The notes under the pieces were generated by a model, which worked only from the letters and a program-made list of their open reading frames with translations, made no database searches and had not been told where the DNA came from. DNA of 64,000 bases from assembly GCF_000308455.1 (NCBI RefSeq), contig NZ_BAFP01000274.1, positions 186,001 to 250,000 on the forward strand. Direction: 5' to 3'. This document shows positions 1 through 8,090 of the stretch, one piece after another; within the stretch, counting starts at the first letter, position 1, and the number at the start of each line of letters is the position of its first letter. The position numbers and the translations under genes are program-made. Origin of the DNA: Nocardia abscessus NBRC 100374. GTDB lineage: Bacteria; Actinomycetota; Actinomycetes; Mycobacteriales; Mycobacteriaceae.

Positions 1-392
1 GCCAGATGACGGGCGCCGACGCGATCGAGCGCGGCCGCGGCGGCGATGCGGTCGGCGCGCGAATATCCGTGCAGCGCACCGGCCCAGGGGGCGCGGCCGA
101 GCAGCACCGTCTCGGCGACGGTGATCGGTGTCTCGGCGGGCGACTCCTGGGCGACGACGGCCAGTCGCGCTGCCAGCGCCCGGCCGCGCAGGGCCTCGAC
201 CGGCGTGCCGTCGATGACCACCCTCCCCGATCGCGGCCGCAACGCGCGGTAGAGCAAACGCAGCAGTGTGGATTTGCCCGAGCCGTTGGGGCCGATGAGG
301 CCGACGGTGGCGCCGGGCTCGGCGACCAGGCCCACACCGTCGAGCACGATCCGGCCGCCGTAGGAGAAGGCCACGTCGTCCACGGTGATCAT
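1..392 (-). CDS. ABC transporter ATP-binding protein, metal-chelate type (partial)
   Basis: Nucleotide-binding subunit of a FecE/FepC-type importer for metal chelates. Only the first ~130 residues are inside the window; the 3' end lies beyond base 1. Walker A (GPNGSGKST) is at residues 34-42 and the Q-loop glutamine near 82. The ATG at 392 follows a GGAGG at normal spacing that lies inside the preceding mini-ORF, and upstream codons in frame soon hit a stop. It is the last visible gene of an operon with the MFS exporter, which suggests paired export and re-import of a metallophore; the substrate is inferred from family and context only. Confidence 0.85.
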   Translation of the reverse strand, partial: MITVDDVAFSYGGRIVLDGVGLVAEPGATVGLIGPNGSGKSTLLRLLYRALRPRSGRVVIDGTPVEALRGRALAARLAVVAQESPAETPITVAETVLLGRAPWAGALHGYSRADRIAAAAALDRVGARHL

Positions 393-457
393 CGGTTCGC
401 CACCTCCGCGGCGAATCGTGGCGGCGCGGCCCAGTCAGCCTGATCGTGAACAGTCAT
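389..457 (-). CDS. 22-residue mini-ORF between exporter and ABC ATPase
   Basis: A 22-codon frame (begins MTVHDQADWA, ends ATG-overlapping TGA). Its ATG overlaps the TGA of the MFS gene and its TGA overlaps the ATG of the ABC ATPase. It therefore bridges two genes by stop-start coupling and carries the GGAGG of the ATPase gene. It may be a translated coupling peptide rather than a functional protein. No homologue is recognised. Confidence 0.4.
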   Translation of the reverse strand: MTVHDQADWAAPPRFAAEVANR

Positions 458-1758
458 CGGGCGGATTCGCCTTTCGCCGTGCGACCGGACGTCGCGGTGA
501 TCGGTCGGGGATGCGCTGTGATGGCCTCGGGGAGGCAGCCGCGCCCGCGCAGCAGCAGTACGGCGAGGGCGGAGAGAAAACCGATGCCCGTGCACAGCAG
601 GGCGGGCGGCCAGGTCAGCTGTCCGCCCGCGTGGTCGACGGCCGTGCCGACGAGGCTGGTGGACGCCACGGTGAACACGCCGGAGGCCAGATAGAAGGCG
701 CCGAAGTAGGTTCCGGTCAGGTCGGGTCCGCTGAAACGCGGGATCGCCTCGTTGACGAAAGGCTGCACGGCCATCACGCCGAGCGCGAGTACCACCGCGG
801 CGGCCACGACCGGCGCCACCGCGACCGCGACCGGACCATCGCCGTGCGGCGACAGGACGAGTCCCGCGGCAGGCGGGAGGAGGAACGCCGCGCCCAGCAC
901 GGCCATGCCCAGCGCCATCGCTGAACCTCGGTCGGTGCGCCGGGCGAGCATCCTGGTGATCGGAACTTGCAGCGCCACCACCGCTATCGTCTCGACGACG
1001 AACAGCGCCGCCACCGCCGCCGGGCCTGCGGCCGGCCCGGCGAGCTCCTGCACCTGCAGCGTGAACAGGAAATAGATCTGGCTCTGCAGCGCGAACATGC
1101 CCATGAGCGCCAGCGCGAAAGCCCAGAACCGGCGATCGGCGAACACCCGCGCGAAATCCGCGCGCAGCGCGGTGTCCCGGGGCGGCGCAGGTCGAGCGGG
1201 CAGCAGGATCAGCTGGGCGACGGTCAATCCGGCGAAGACGCAGGCCGCGGCAACCGCCGTCAACCGGAATCCGAGGCCGGCCAACAGGGTTCCGATTACC
1301 GGTCCCACCGCCGAGCCGGTATTGCCGAAGACGTTGAACAGGGCGAACGCTTCGGCCGCCCGTTCGCCGCTGTCGCGGGCGATGTAGGCGCGCACCGCCG
1401 GGTTGAACAGCGCGCCCGCGAAGCCGGTGAGCACCGACGCGAGCAGGACCACCGGCAGCGAGCCGCCGACGGCGAACAAGGCGAATCCCGCCGCACGGAT
1501 GCTCGCGCCGACGATGATCACGCCGCGCGCGCCGAGGCGATCGGCGGCCGATCCGCCGACCAGGAACAGGCCTTGCTGACTGAGATTGCGCACGCCGAGC
1601 ACCACACCGACCACCGCCGCCGACAGCGCCAGATCGGTGCGCAGATACTCGGCCAGGAACGGCACCAGCATGAAGAACCCGATGTTGCCGACGAGCTGGT
1701 TCACCAGCAGCAGGCGCACCGAGAGCGGGAACGTGCCGAACACCCCGAGCCCGGTCAT
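454..1758 (-). CDS. MFS transporter, ENTS-like exporter
   Basis: 434-residue major facilitator of the length and hydrophobic pattern (about 12 membrane segments) of enterobactin-exporter-like permeases. It begins MTGLGVFGTFPLS; the motif DRLGARG lies in the loop after the second segment. ATG at 1758 overlaps the stop of the upstream small ORF, and its own stop overlaps the next mini-ORF. Position between a Fur/Zur-like operator and a metal-chelate ABC ATPase supports metallophore export. Substrate (iron or zinc chelator) is not determined by sequence alone. Confidence 0.8.
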   Translation of the reverse strand: MTGLGVFGTFPLSVRLLLVNQLVGNIGFFMLVPFLAEYLRTDLALSAAVVGVVLGVRNLSQQGLFLVGGSAADRLGARGVIIVGASIRAAGFALFAVGGSLPVVLLASVLTGFAGALFNPAVRAYIARDSGERAAEAFALFNVFGNTGSAVGPVIGTLLAGLGFRLTAVAAACVFAGLTVAQLILLPARPAPPRDTALRADFARVFADRRFWAFALALMGMFALQSQIYFLFTLQVQELAGPAAGPAAVAALFVVETIAVVALQVPITRMLARRTDRGSAMALGMAVLGAAFLLPPAAGLVLSPHGDGPVAVAVAPVVAAAVVLALGVMAVQPFVNEAIPRFSGPDLTGTYFGAFYLASGVFTVASTSLVGTAVDHAGGQLTWPPALLCTGIGFLSALAVLLLRGRGCLPEAITAHPRPITATSGRTAKGESAR

Positions 1759-2045
1759 GCGGCCGCTCGCACGCGCCGCACCCCGAGTCGGGGCCGGTTG
1801 TCGGTCGCGGCCCGTACCCGCGTGCCCGGCTCGGCGAGGGTGTGCTCGACGACGTGCGGGTCGTCGGCCCAGTGCTCGGCACCGGAGATCGCGGTCGGCA
1901 CACCCGCGCTGTCGGCCACCGCGAACGCGATGGCGGCGCTACCCGTACCGGTGGGGCGTGGGGTCATGGCCCCGTCACGGATCCCGGCGGAGAGCAGGGT
2001 GCTCATCGAGCCGACCGAGCTCTGTGCCGTCAGTAGATGTCCCAC
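1755..2045 (-). CDS. Small protein of unknown function, first gene of metal-regulated operon
   Basis: About 96 residues from GTG 2045 (preceded by GGAGGG, spacing 4 nt), or 83 residues from ATG 2006. Not recognised. The visible core is an Ala/Gly-rich stretch (GTGSAAIAFAVADSAG) followed by a polar C-terminus rich in Arg. A longer frame starting at 2084 is unlikely because that ATG lies inside the Fur-like box. The TGA overlaps the ATG of the MFS exporter, so the two are translationally coupled. Confidence 0.5.
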   Translation of the reverse strand: MGHLLTAQSSVGSMSTLLSAGIRDGAMTPRPTGTGSAAIAFAVADSAGVPTAISGAEHWADDPHVVEHTLAEPGTRVRAATDNRPRLGVRRVRAAA

Positions 2046-2069
2046 ATACCCTCCAAGCTTCGAGCGGCA

Positions 2070-2088
2070 CGTAATGATAACCATTATC
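2070..2088. promoter_or_regulatory. Fur/Zur-family operator, box 1
   Basis: 19-mer matching the classical Fur consensus GATAATGATAATCATTATC at 16 of 19 positions. It lies 25 nt upstream of the start of the minus-strand transport operon, where it would overlap that promoter. In actinobacteria, dyads centred on such AT-rich repeats are more typical of Zur than of the DtxR/IdeR iron box, so zinc control is a real alternative to iron control. Confidence 0.6.
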
Positions 2089-2163
2089 GTTTGCTCGGCG
2101 AGCGGTTCATCGACCGGAATCGGTAGCCATCCTGTGCCGCAAAGGATTTCATCGGAAGTTGTC

Positions 2164-2182
2164 GATAACGATAATCATTATC
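2164..2182. promoter_or_regulatory. Fur/Zur-family operator, box 2
   Basis: GATAACGATAATCATTATC matches the Fur consensus at 18 of 19 positions and is followed by another partial repeat (AATAATGATC). It lies 56 nt upstream of the plus-strand secreted protein. Together with box 1 it makes a bidirectional, metal-responsive spacer between the transport operon and that gene. Confidence 0.65.
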
Positions 2183-2188
2183 AATAAT

Positions 2189-2221
2189 GATCTCGGTCGC
2201 GCACTCGGCGCGACCGAGATC
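2189..2221 (+). promoter_or_regulatory. Perfect 13-bp stem-loop in 5' leader
   Basis: GATCTCGGTCGCG and its exact reverse complement flank a 7-nt loop. It sits between Fur/Zur box 2 and the ATG at 2239, leaving the ribosome site (GATGAGG) free. It could be an mRNA stabiliser, a leader regulatory hairpin, or a barrier to antisense transcription from the divergent operon. Confidence 0.5.
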
Positions 2222-2238
2222 GTGATGAGGAAATCACC

Positions 2239-2934
2239 ATGCTGACGAGGATTTTTGCCGTGCCCGCCCTGGCACTGGCCGCCCTGACCGCCGTCGCGGG
2301 CACGGCGTACGCCGACCTGGGCAACGACCAGCCCATCTCGTTCACCGCGCACGCCACCGACACGTCCTCGATCATCGAGATCGACTCCGGTGCACTGGTG
2401 GTCGAGGACCGGACGCTGAAGGTCCGGTCCCGAGACGGCGTCACCGTAGCCGGGACACCGCTGACGTTCACCGTCGACGAGTTCGAGTTCCCGATCATTG
2501 CCGAGATCTCCGGGCGCACGGCGACGCTGACGCCGGATCTGTCGATGGACCGCGCGGTCTACAAGCCGGTCGCCCTGCCGTTCGAGGACAAGGCGCCGTG
2601 GAAGACCGAGTACGACCGTGAACAAGCCGCTTGGTCCCGCATGACCAGCACCATCAGCATGGGCGCCACCATCGGCACCCTGGTCGGCGGGCTCGGTGGC
2701 GCGGCGGTCGGCTGCGTGCTCGGCGGCGTCGCGGGCGCGACCATCGCCGCGGGGACCATCGCGGGCCTGTTCGGTCCGTTCATCCCGGCCGCGGCCGTCG
2801 GCTGTCTGGTCGGCGTCGCCGCGGTCGGCGCTCTCGGCACCGTGGCCGGCCAGATCCTGGTCACCGCCCCGGTGGCGGTCGGCGCCGCGATCCAGTACTT
2901 CACCACGATCAACGCGCCCTACCCGGCGAAGTAG
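2239..2934 (+). CDS. Secreted/membrane-associated protein with glycine-zipper segment
   Basis: 231 residues. A signal peptide (residues 1-26, ending TAYA-D) precedes a soluble domain of ~110 residues. A charged linker (DREQAAW) is followed by a long Gly/Ala/Val-rich stretch (~150-215) with GxxxG patterns such as GGLGGAAVG that could span or insert into a membrane. Unknown function; this architecture is common among small exported proteins of nocardiae. Start supported by GATGAGG 8 nt upstream. Its position behind a Fur/Zur-like box suggests metal-responsive expression. Confidence 0.75.
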   Translation: MLTRIFAVPALALAALTAVAGTAYADLGNDQPISFTAHATDTSSIIEIDSGALVVEDRTLKVRSRDGVTVAGTPLTFTVDEFEFPIIAEISGRTATLTPDLSMDRAVYKPVALPFEDKAPWKTEYDREQAAWSRMTSTISMGATIGTLVGGLGGAAVGCVLGGVAGATIAAGTIAGLFGPFIPAAAVGCLVGVAAVGALGTVAGQILVTAPVAVGAAIQYFTTINAPYPAK

Positions 2935-2943
2935 CCCTGCCAT

Positions 2944-2999
2944 GCCCATCCGCTCGTGGACGAATGATGCCGCTCGTTGTCCGCAGCGAGCGGATGGGC
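2944..2999. terminator. Hairpin between convergent genes
   Basis: GCCCATCCGCTCG pairs perfectly with CGAGCGGATGGGC (13 bp) across a 30-nt loop, 10 nt after the stop of the secreted protein and before the end of the opposing gene. No T tract, as usual in high-GC genomes. Probably a bidirectional terminator. Confidence 0.55.
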
Positions 3000-3049
3000 T
3001 GGAAGGGGGGGCGGCGCTACGCGACTGTGACCCGGCGTGGCCGCCGTGC

Positions 3050-3745
3050 TCAACGCTTGCCGAATGCCTCGGTACGGATCAGTTGGAGCAGGCCGGGGTT
3101 GTTCGAAGTCGTTGTCACACTGACCGTCCGGCGGATGTGCCCGTCACCTTCGGCGAGTCGCAGCAGGCAGGCGGCCAGGTCCGCGCGGGAGGTGAACCGG
3201 CCTTCGGCATGGCCTTCGGCCACGGTGTAGTCGGTGACGGTGGGGGAGGTGTAGAGGCCGCTGGGGCGCACTATCGTCCAGTCGAGTTCGGTCGCGGTGA
3301 GCAGGGACTCCATCGCGCGCATGTCGTCGTACAACGTCCTGCCCATGACGCGGGTTATGTACGGCTGTAGGACCCGATTGAACAGGAAGCCCGCGTCCGC
3401 GTACGGCTGGGGCGCCACGGCACTCGATGAGACGACCGCGAGACGGCGAATGCCGTGCTTGCGCATCGCGGCAACCATATTCGCCGCGCCGGCCGAGTAC
3501 GTCGTGATCGGCTGTTTGCTGAAGGGGACACCCAAGGTGGACAACACCGCGTCGCCACCGTTGACCGCCGCCTCGACCGACGGGAGGGAGAAGACGTCAC
3601 CCTCGAGCGTGGTCAACCGCTCGTGCTCGAGGGGGAACTGCGACGGCCTGCGGGTGACGGCGACCACGTCGTGGCCTGCGGTCAGGGCCTGAGAGCTGAG
3701 CAGGCGACCGGTGGGGCCGTTGGCTCCGAAGACGACGAGACGCAT
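3050..3745 (-). CDS. NAD(P)H-binding, NmrA-like atypical SDR protein
   Basis: 231 residues with a Rossmann start (VFGANGPTGRLL, residues 4-15), typical of NAD(P)H-binding/YwnB-like proteins that act as reductases or redox sensors. The classical YxxxK catalytic pair is not evident. ATG 3745. It is divergent from a MarR regulator across a 200-bp AT-rich spacer with two inverted repeats, so regulation by that protein is likely. Substrate unknown. Confidence 0.75.
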   Translation of the reverse strand: MRLVVFGANGPTGRLLSSQALTAGHDVVAVTRRPSQFPLEHERLTTLEGDVFSLPSVEAAVNGGDAVLSTLGVPFSKQPITTYSAGAANMVAAMRKHGIRRLAVVSSSAVAPQPYADAGFLFNRVLQPYITRVMGRTLYDDMRAMESLLTATELDWTIVRPSGLYTSPTVTDYTVAEGHAEGRFTSRADLAACLLRLAEGDGHIRRTVSVTTTSNNPGLLQLIRTEAFGKR

Positions 3746-3808
3746 GAGATTCCTTCGGGTTCGATACGGGCGCCGGACGTGGCGTCCATAGAGGCAGATA
3801 TTACGAAA

Positions 3809-3844
3809 CTCATATTACATAGTTCGGAGTTCATTTGATATGAG
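3809..3844. promoter_or_regulatory. Inverted repeat in AT-rich divergent promoter
   Basis: CTCATAT and ATATGAG (7-bp arms) are separated by 22 nt in a conspicuously AT-rich patch upstream of the NAD(P)-binding gene. Candidate regulator site and promoter. Confidence 0.35.
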
Positions 3845-3913
3845 GTCCGTAACACTTTCGCCTGCGATCGTCCCGGTCGGGGTCGACCGACCGCGACAAC
3901 CTGACACGTAAGA

Positions 3914-3926
3914 TATGGAATCCATA
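3914..3926. promoter_or_regulatory. Candidate MarR operator
   Basis: TATGGAATCCATA, 5-bp arms around a 3-nt centre, lies 23 nt before the GTG of the MarR gene. Size and position fit an autoregulatory MarR operator. Confidence 0.4.
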
Positions 3927-3948
3927 CGAAAGGCAGGAGGGTGGCAGC

Positions 3949-4440
3949 GTGAGCGCAGCGACCGGCAAAGCGGCCGAACGGCAGCATCGTCGGCTGTCCA
4001 ACGCCGTCAAGGAGGCGCTGCGGGAGCTGAACGGTCAACTCGCCGTGCTGAACCGCCGCTTCGGCAGCAAGGTGGAACTCAAGGACGCCGACTGGACCTG
4101 CCTGGACCTGATCAATCGGTACGGCCCGCTGACACCGAGCGCGCTGGCCCGCCGCGCCGCTCTGCATCCGGCCACGCTGACCGGCATTCTGGACCGGTTG
4201 GAGCGCGGCGGCTGGGTCGCCCGCGAGCGTGATCCGGCCGCAGGCGACCGGCGCGCGGTCGCCATCGTCGCGCTGCGTGAGCGCAACCAGGAGCTGTACG
4301 GTTTGTTCGCCGGAATGAACGGACGCATGGACCATCTGTGCGACGGCTACAGCAACGCCGAACTCGAACTCATCGCGGATTTCCTACGCCGCGCCGCCGC
4401 CGCAGGCCACGATTCGGCCGAAGAACTAGCCGACTCCTAG
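3949..4440 (+). CDS. MarR-family transcriptional regulator
   Basis: 163 residues from GTG 3949 (GGAGGG upstream). The winged helix covers ~residues 45-110: a helix-turn-helix (LTPSALARRAALHPATLTGI) and a wing with the DPAAGDRRAV pattern typical of MarR proteins. Divergent from the NAD(P)-binding gene, which it may control in response to a phenolic or oxidative ligand (inferred). Its 3' end overlaps the opposing SDR gene by 15 bp. Confidence 0.85.
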   Translation: MSAATGKAAERQHRRLSNAVKEALRELNGQLAVLNRRFGSKVELKDADWTCLDLINRYGPLTPSALARRAALHPATLTGILDRLERGGWVARERDPAAGDRRAVAIVALRERNQELYGLFAGMNGRMDHLCDGYSNAELELIADFLRRAAAAGHDSAEELADS

Positions 4441-5487
4441 CTCACGGCCGCCCACGCCGGAGGCGAACTCGCGCCATCGCCAGGGTCCGCCCGCGTCGCG
4501 AGCCAGCGGCGGGGTGTCCTCGCCCGCCCCCGCACGTAAACCGGAGAGCAAGTGCTGGAGGGCCTCGACCGCCGTGAACCGTGGCGTCCAACCCAGTTCG
4601 GCTCGCGCGCGCCCGGTGTCCAGGATCGGCAGATGCATCACCCCGTCGAACAGGTCCGGCGCGGCGGGCAAGGTCCGTGCGTGCCATCCCATGGCGAGCG
4701 CGGCGCGGACGACCGCGGGCGGCACGGACACCACCCGAGCCTGGAACACCTCGGCCAACCGGGCGTGGTCGATCACCGGTTCCGCGGCGAGATTGAACGG
4801 TCCGCGCGCGTCGGTCGTGATGGCCAAGGTGTAGGCGCGGCCGATGTCGGCACTGTGGACCGCCTGGAATCGCAGGCCGCGCGGAATCGGCAGGATCGGC
4901 GGAAGTCCGGGCCGGATCAGGCGATTCGGTAGCAGGGGTCCGGCGAACAGACGCCGCTGCTGGCTGGCGGTCTCCCGCCGGAAGATGAACGCCGGTCGCA
5001 TGCGAACCACCCGCCGGTCCGGTTCCTCGGCCTCGAAACGATCCAGAAGTCGTTCGACATAAGACTTTTCGCGCATATACGCGGCAGGAGGCCATCCATC
5101 GGTCGGCCAGCTCTCCGGCACCGGCTCGTCGTCCTGGCACGGGGAGTAGGCGCCGACCGACGAGGCGTAGATCAAAGCGGGAACCTGTGCCGCGGCCACG
5201 GCGCGCAAAACGCGTTCGGTGCCGCCGACATTCGCGCGCCAAGTGACCAAGGGCTGATGGGTGGGCTGGAACAACCATGCCAAATGCACGACGACGTCGG
5301 CTCCATGGAAATGGGATTCCAGATCGTCGGTTCGCACATCCGCGCGCACCCATTCGACGCCGTCCCGGAGCTTGCCCGGCACGCGCCGCGCGATGCCGAC
5401 GATCGAGGTGATCCCTGCTTCGGCCGACAGCGCCTCCAGCACGCTCGTTCCCACGTTTCCGGTGGCACCGACCACAACCACACGCAT
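4426..5487 (-). CDS. NAD-dependent epimerase/dehydratase family protein (extended SDR)
   Basis: 353 residues. The N-terminal Rossmann motif is GATGNVG (residues 7-13), and the catalytic tyrosine-lysine pair is in the YMREK element (~135-140) after a Ser-rich strand (YASSVGAY). The C-terminal half forms the substrate domain; no sugar-nucleotide specificity can be read. Single transcription unit preceded by an AGGAGC ribosome site. Family members reduce or epimerise sugar nucleotides or terpenoid/steroid-like substrates. Confidence 0.8.
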   Translation of the reverse strand: MRVVVVGATGNVGTSVLEALSAEAGITSIVGIARRVPGKLRDGVEWVRADVRTDDLESHFHGADVVVHLAWLFQPTHQPLVTWRANVGGTERVLRAVAAAQVPALIYASSVGAYSPCQDDEPVPESWPTDGWPPAAYMREKSYVERLLDRFEAEEPDRRVVRMRPAFIFRRETASQQRRLFAGPLLPNRLIRPGLPPILPIPRGLRFQAVHSADIGRAYTLAITTDARGPFNLAAEPVIDHARLAEVFQARVVSVPPAVVRAALAMGWHARTLPAAPDLFDGVMHLPILDTGRARAELGWTPRFTAVEALQHLLSGLRAGAGEDTPPLARDAGGPWRWREFASGVGGRELGVG

Positions 5488-5541
5488 GTCTGCTCCTCGG
5501 CTCGGCGGCGAGATTCGTCAGATGTAGCCAGCATCCAGGAT

Positions 5542-5578
5542 GCGGGGAGGGCGGCCCCACAGGCTGCGCCCTCCCCGC
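5542..5578 (-). terminator. Hairpin downstream of the small conserved protein
   Basis: GCGGGGAGGGCG and CGCCCTCCCCGC form a perfect 12-bp stem with a 13-nt loop, 16 nt past the stop of the gene at 5594-5836. Likely its terminator. Confidence 0.55.
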
Positions 5579-5593
5579 CGATCGTCTGAAACG

Positions 5594-5836
5594 TCAGATG
5601 TCGGATTTCGCGAGACGCTTGGCCAGAAGCTCTTTTCCGAGCCGGCCACCTTTCCGGCTGTCGGCTTGCGCCTTGCGGAAGAACTCCACCAGCTCGCTGT
5701 CGTCAGCCCGTTCCGCATCCTGAATGAACGTATCCAGGCGCAACGCGTTCTCCAGGGACGCCTCGACGAACCAGATCAGGTTGTAGTCCTTGTCCTTCGT
5801 GCCGGTAATGGTGCCCGTTTCCTGCTGCTTGGTCAT
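5594..5836 (-). CDS. Small conserved actinobacterial protein of unknown function
   Basis: 80 residues from ATG 5836 (GAGAGG 7 nt upstream; a longer frame lacks a ribosome site). Acidic/helical throughout: NLIWFVEASLENALRL, then a DAER..DSELVEFFRKAQ helix and a basic C-terminus. I recall similar small helical proteins annotated as hypothetical in other actinobacteria. Helix-bundle form suggests a protein-binding or dimeric protein; no function can be assigned. Confidence 0.7.
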   Translation of the reverse strand: MTKQQETGTITGTKDKDYNLIWFVEASLENALRLDTFIQDAERADDSELVEFFRKAQADSRKGGRLGKELLAKRLAKSDI

Positions 5837-6038
5837 CGTCATTCCTCTCGGTTCCGGTCCTGGACGGCGCGTCGGGCTCAGTCCTGTCCGAGCACGTGCG
5901 CCAGCTGCTTCTAATCGCGGCTTACCCCGCATAGCTCCACGCAATCCGGCTTCGTGCCGGCCGCCTGATGTCATCCGGCCCGGAGGGAGAACGTCTGTCG
6001 CGGTCGTGCGACCGACAGGCACCGAAGGGCTGGATTCG

Positions 6039-7277
6039 TCAGCAGTTGGAAGGCGCGGGCTCTCCGCGAACTCGGCCTTCGAGCCACGTCGCCACCGCGG
6101 GGGCGCCCATGGCCGCCGCGGACAGATGGTCGAAGGCGGGCACGTGCACCACCTGCACCGGCACCCCGGTCGCGCACCAGCGGCCGGCGGTGTTGTCGAT
6201 GGCCCTGATCGGAATCAATGGGTCGCTCGGCGAATGCCATTCGAATATCGGGGTTTGCGGAGCGCCGCCGTAGAGCTCCACGCTGTTCTCCTCCACCACC
6301 GACCAAGCGTCGGGTGTGTTGTCGAAGACAGAGGGGCTGTCGACGAAATCGCGCGCGCTGCCGCCCGCGCCGATGGCGAGGATGTCGTTGGTGCAGCTGT
6401 TGGCCATGGCATCACGCAGCGCGCGGCCGCGAGCGTTGAGATTCGTGCTGATCGGCACGCGGTCCGGGTACTCCCGCTCGAGACCGATCGCCGCCGCCAT
6501 GGCCAAGCCGAAGGCCGGGTGCGGGTTGAGTCCCAGCCCCTCCGCCATCGCCTTCAGGTTCATCGGGGCGCCGCCGATGGCCGCGCCCGCCAGGCGCAGG
6601 TCCGGAGCGTAGGACGGCTGCAGCGCGGCCGCCCAGGCCGTGGCGAGACCGCCGCCGGAGTAGCCCGCCAAGGCAACCGGGCTGTGTTCAACGGCGAGTT
6701 CGGGCAGTTGTCTCGCCGCACGGATGCCGTCCAGCGTGATCTGGCCGCCCAAACGCCCGGCGCCGAGTGCGAAGTGCGGACCGAGATGGTCCGGCAGCGC
6801 CAGACTCCAGCCCTGTTGCAGCAGCACGTTCAACATCGGCGTCGCCATCGACAGATTGAAATCGTTCGCGTAGAGCAGGTGCGATACCGCACAGCCGGTG
6901 CCGAGCGAATTGATGAAGTGCTGATACGACAGCAGCGGCATGTCGGGGCGATGGAAGGCGGGGGTGACGATCGTGGTGGTCGCCGCGATCGGCGCGCCCC
7001 GCGAATTGGTGGACCGGAACTCGACCAGCCTGACGGCGGCGCCGGGGAAGGAGGCCAGCGGCGGCAAAGGCCGCACCTCGAGCACGTCACCTGGTCGGTG
7101 CGCCGCCACATTGGCTGGGGCCGCGTAGAACGGGTCTGGATCGGGCAGCGGATATATCGGCTCCGCGGTTGCCGTCGTCGCCAGCAGCAGCGTGAATGCC
7201 ATACCGCCGATCGCACCGAGGGCGCGGGCCGAACCGCTGCGTTTTCTGGCGAGGATACGAAGAAACGGACGAGTCAC
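6039..7277 (-). CDS. Secreted lipase (LIP family, triacylglycerol lipase-like)
   Basis: 412 residues. Signal peptide (residues 1-38, TATAEP). Alpha/beta-hydrolase of the secretory lipase family: nucleophile elbow GYSGG with Ser207, probable acid in HSPSDPLIP (~346) and catalytic His in FDHLSAA (~384). The long N-terminal region before the elbow and the NSCTNDI segment agree with this family. Expected to hydrolyse ester lipids outside the cell. Monocistronic. Confidence 0.85.
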   Translation of the reverse strand: MTRPFLRILARKRSGSARALGAIGGMAFTLLLATTATAEPIYPLPDPDPFYAAPANVAAHRPGDVLEVRPLPPLASFPGAAVRLVEFRSTNSRGAPIAATTTIVTPAFHRPDMPLLSYQHFINSLGTGCAVSHLLYANDFNLSMATPMLNVLLQQGWSLALPDHLGPHFALGAGRLGGQITLDGIRAARQLPELAVEHSPVALAGYSGGGLATAWAAALQPSYAPDLRLAGAAIGGAPMNLKAMAEGLGLNPHPAFGLAMAAAIGLEREYPDRVPISTNLNARGRALRDAMANSCTNDILAIGAGGSARDFVDSPSVFDNTPDAWSVVEENSVELYGGAPQTPIFEWHSPSDPLIPIRAIDNTAGRWCATGVPVQVVHVPAFDHLSAAAMGAPAVATWLEGRVRGEPAPSNC

Positions 7278-7697
7278 GACCTTGACCTCCAGGGGTAGTT
7301 CGCCGCATTCGTCGAGTAGTGGACTGAATCCATCTGTACCGCCAGCAAATTACCAGCGACATCTAGTGGTTAGACCGGAATGCGCCAAATAGCCCATTTA
7401 CAGGCGGGAGAACTGCGAATCCCGACGCCTCCGTTCGCGGTATCGTGGAGTGCAGCAACTTTGTAGCCATTGACGTGCCGACGCTTCGACTCGAAAGATC
7501 AGCCGCGTTGAGGGCGTGGATCCGATCCGCGGCGTGTTCATAGCCATGCGAACGGTCGACGACACCGTCCGTATGGCGGTCCACACTCGCTGCCGTCGCG
7601 AGCATCCGGACCCCGAAGGGGTTGCCACGCGGCGCGAGCCCGGCTTGGCTGGATCACATACACAGCGATGAGGTTCAGGACGAAGGAAGGAGCGGTC
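7278..7697. other. Intergenic region without a supported gene
   Basis: 420 bp between divergent genes. Frames in this stretch have no convincing start or composition. The AGGAAGGAG just before 7698 is the ribosome site of the next gene. Confidence 0.5.
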
Positions 7698-8090
7698 ATG
7701 TCCAAGAGAGCAGCCCATAAGGTCCGCGAAACCGGCTCCGGGTCACCTGAGACGGCACGTTCGGGGCCGGACACCGAAACCGCATCGCCGCCCCCGACCA
7801 CCAAGCGCGCCGGATTGTCCGTCCCGGTTCCAACGGTCGGGGTACGGATGGCGCGCGTCCCGCTTCCGCCCGGGCCGCGCACAGTGGCCGGCGGTGTGGC
7901 GTCGGCGACCGCGGCGGTGCGCAATCGGGTGCCGGATCGGGAGTCGTTGCTCTACTTCGGCGGGCTCGGGGCGGCCGCGGTCACCGGGGTGGTGTCGTGG
8001 CCGGTAGCCGGTGCGATCGGCGTCGGCGTCTGGGTGGCGGAGCATGCCCGTCGCGATTCGGACACCGCGCGCAGCCCAGCTCGCGAGTAA
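7698..8090 (+). CDS. Small membrane protein, hypothetical
   Basis: 130 residues from ATG 7698 with a good ribosome site (AGGAAGGAG). The first ~75 residues are polar, Pro/Thr/Arg-rich and probably disordered. One or two hydrophobic stretches follow (~90-120, e.g. GGLGAAAVTGVVSWPVAGAI), then a basic tail. No family recognised. Confidence 0.6.
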   Translation: MSKRAAHKVRETGSGSPETARSGPDTETASPPPTTKRAGLSVPVPTVGVRMARVPLPPGPRTVAGGVASATAAVRNRVPDRESLLYFGGLGAAAVTGVVSWPVAGAIGVGVWVAEHARRDSDTARSPARE

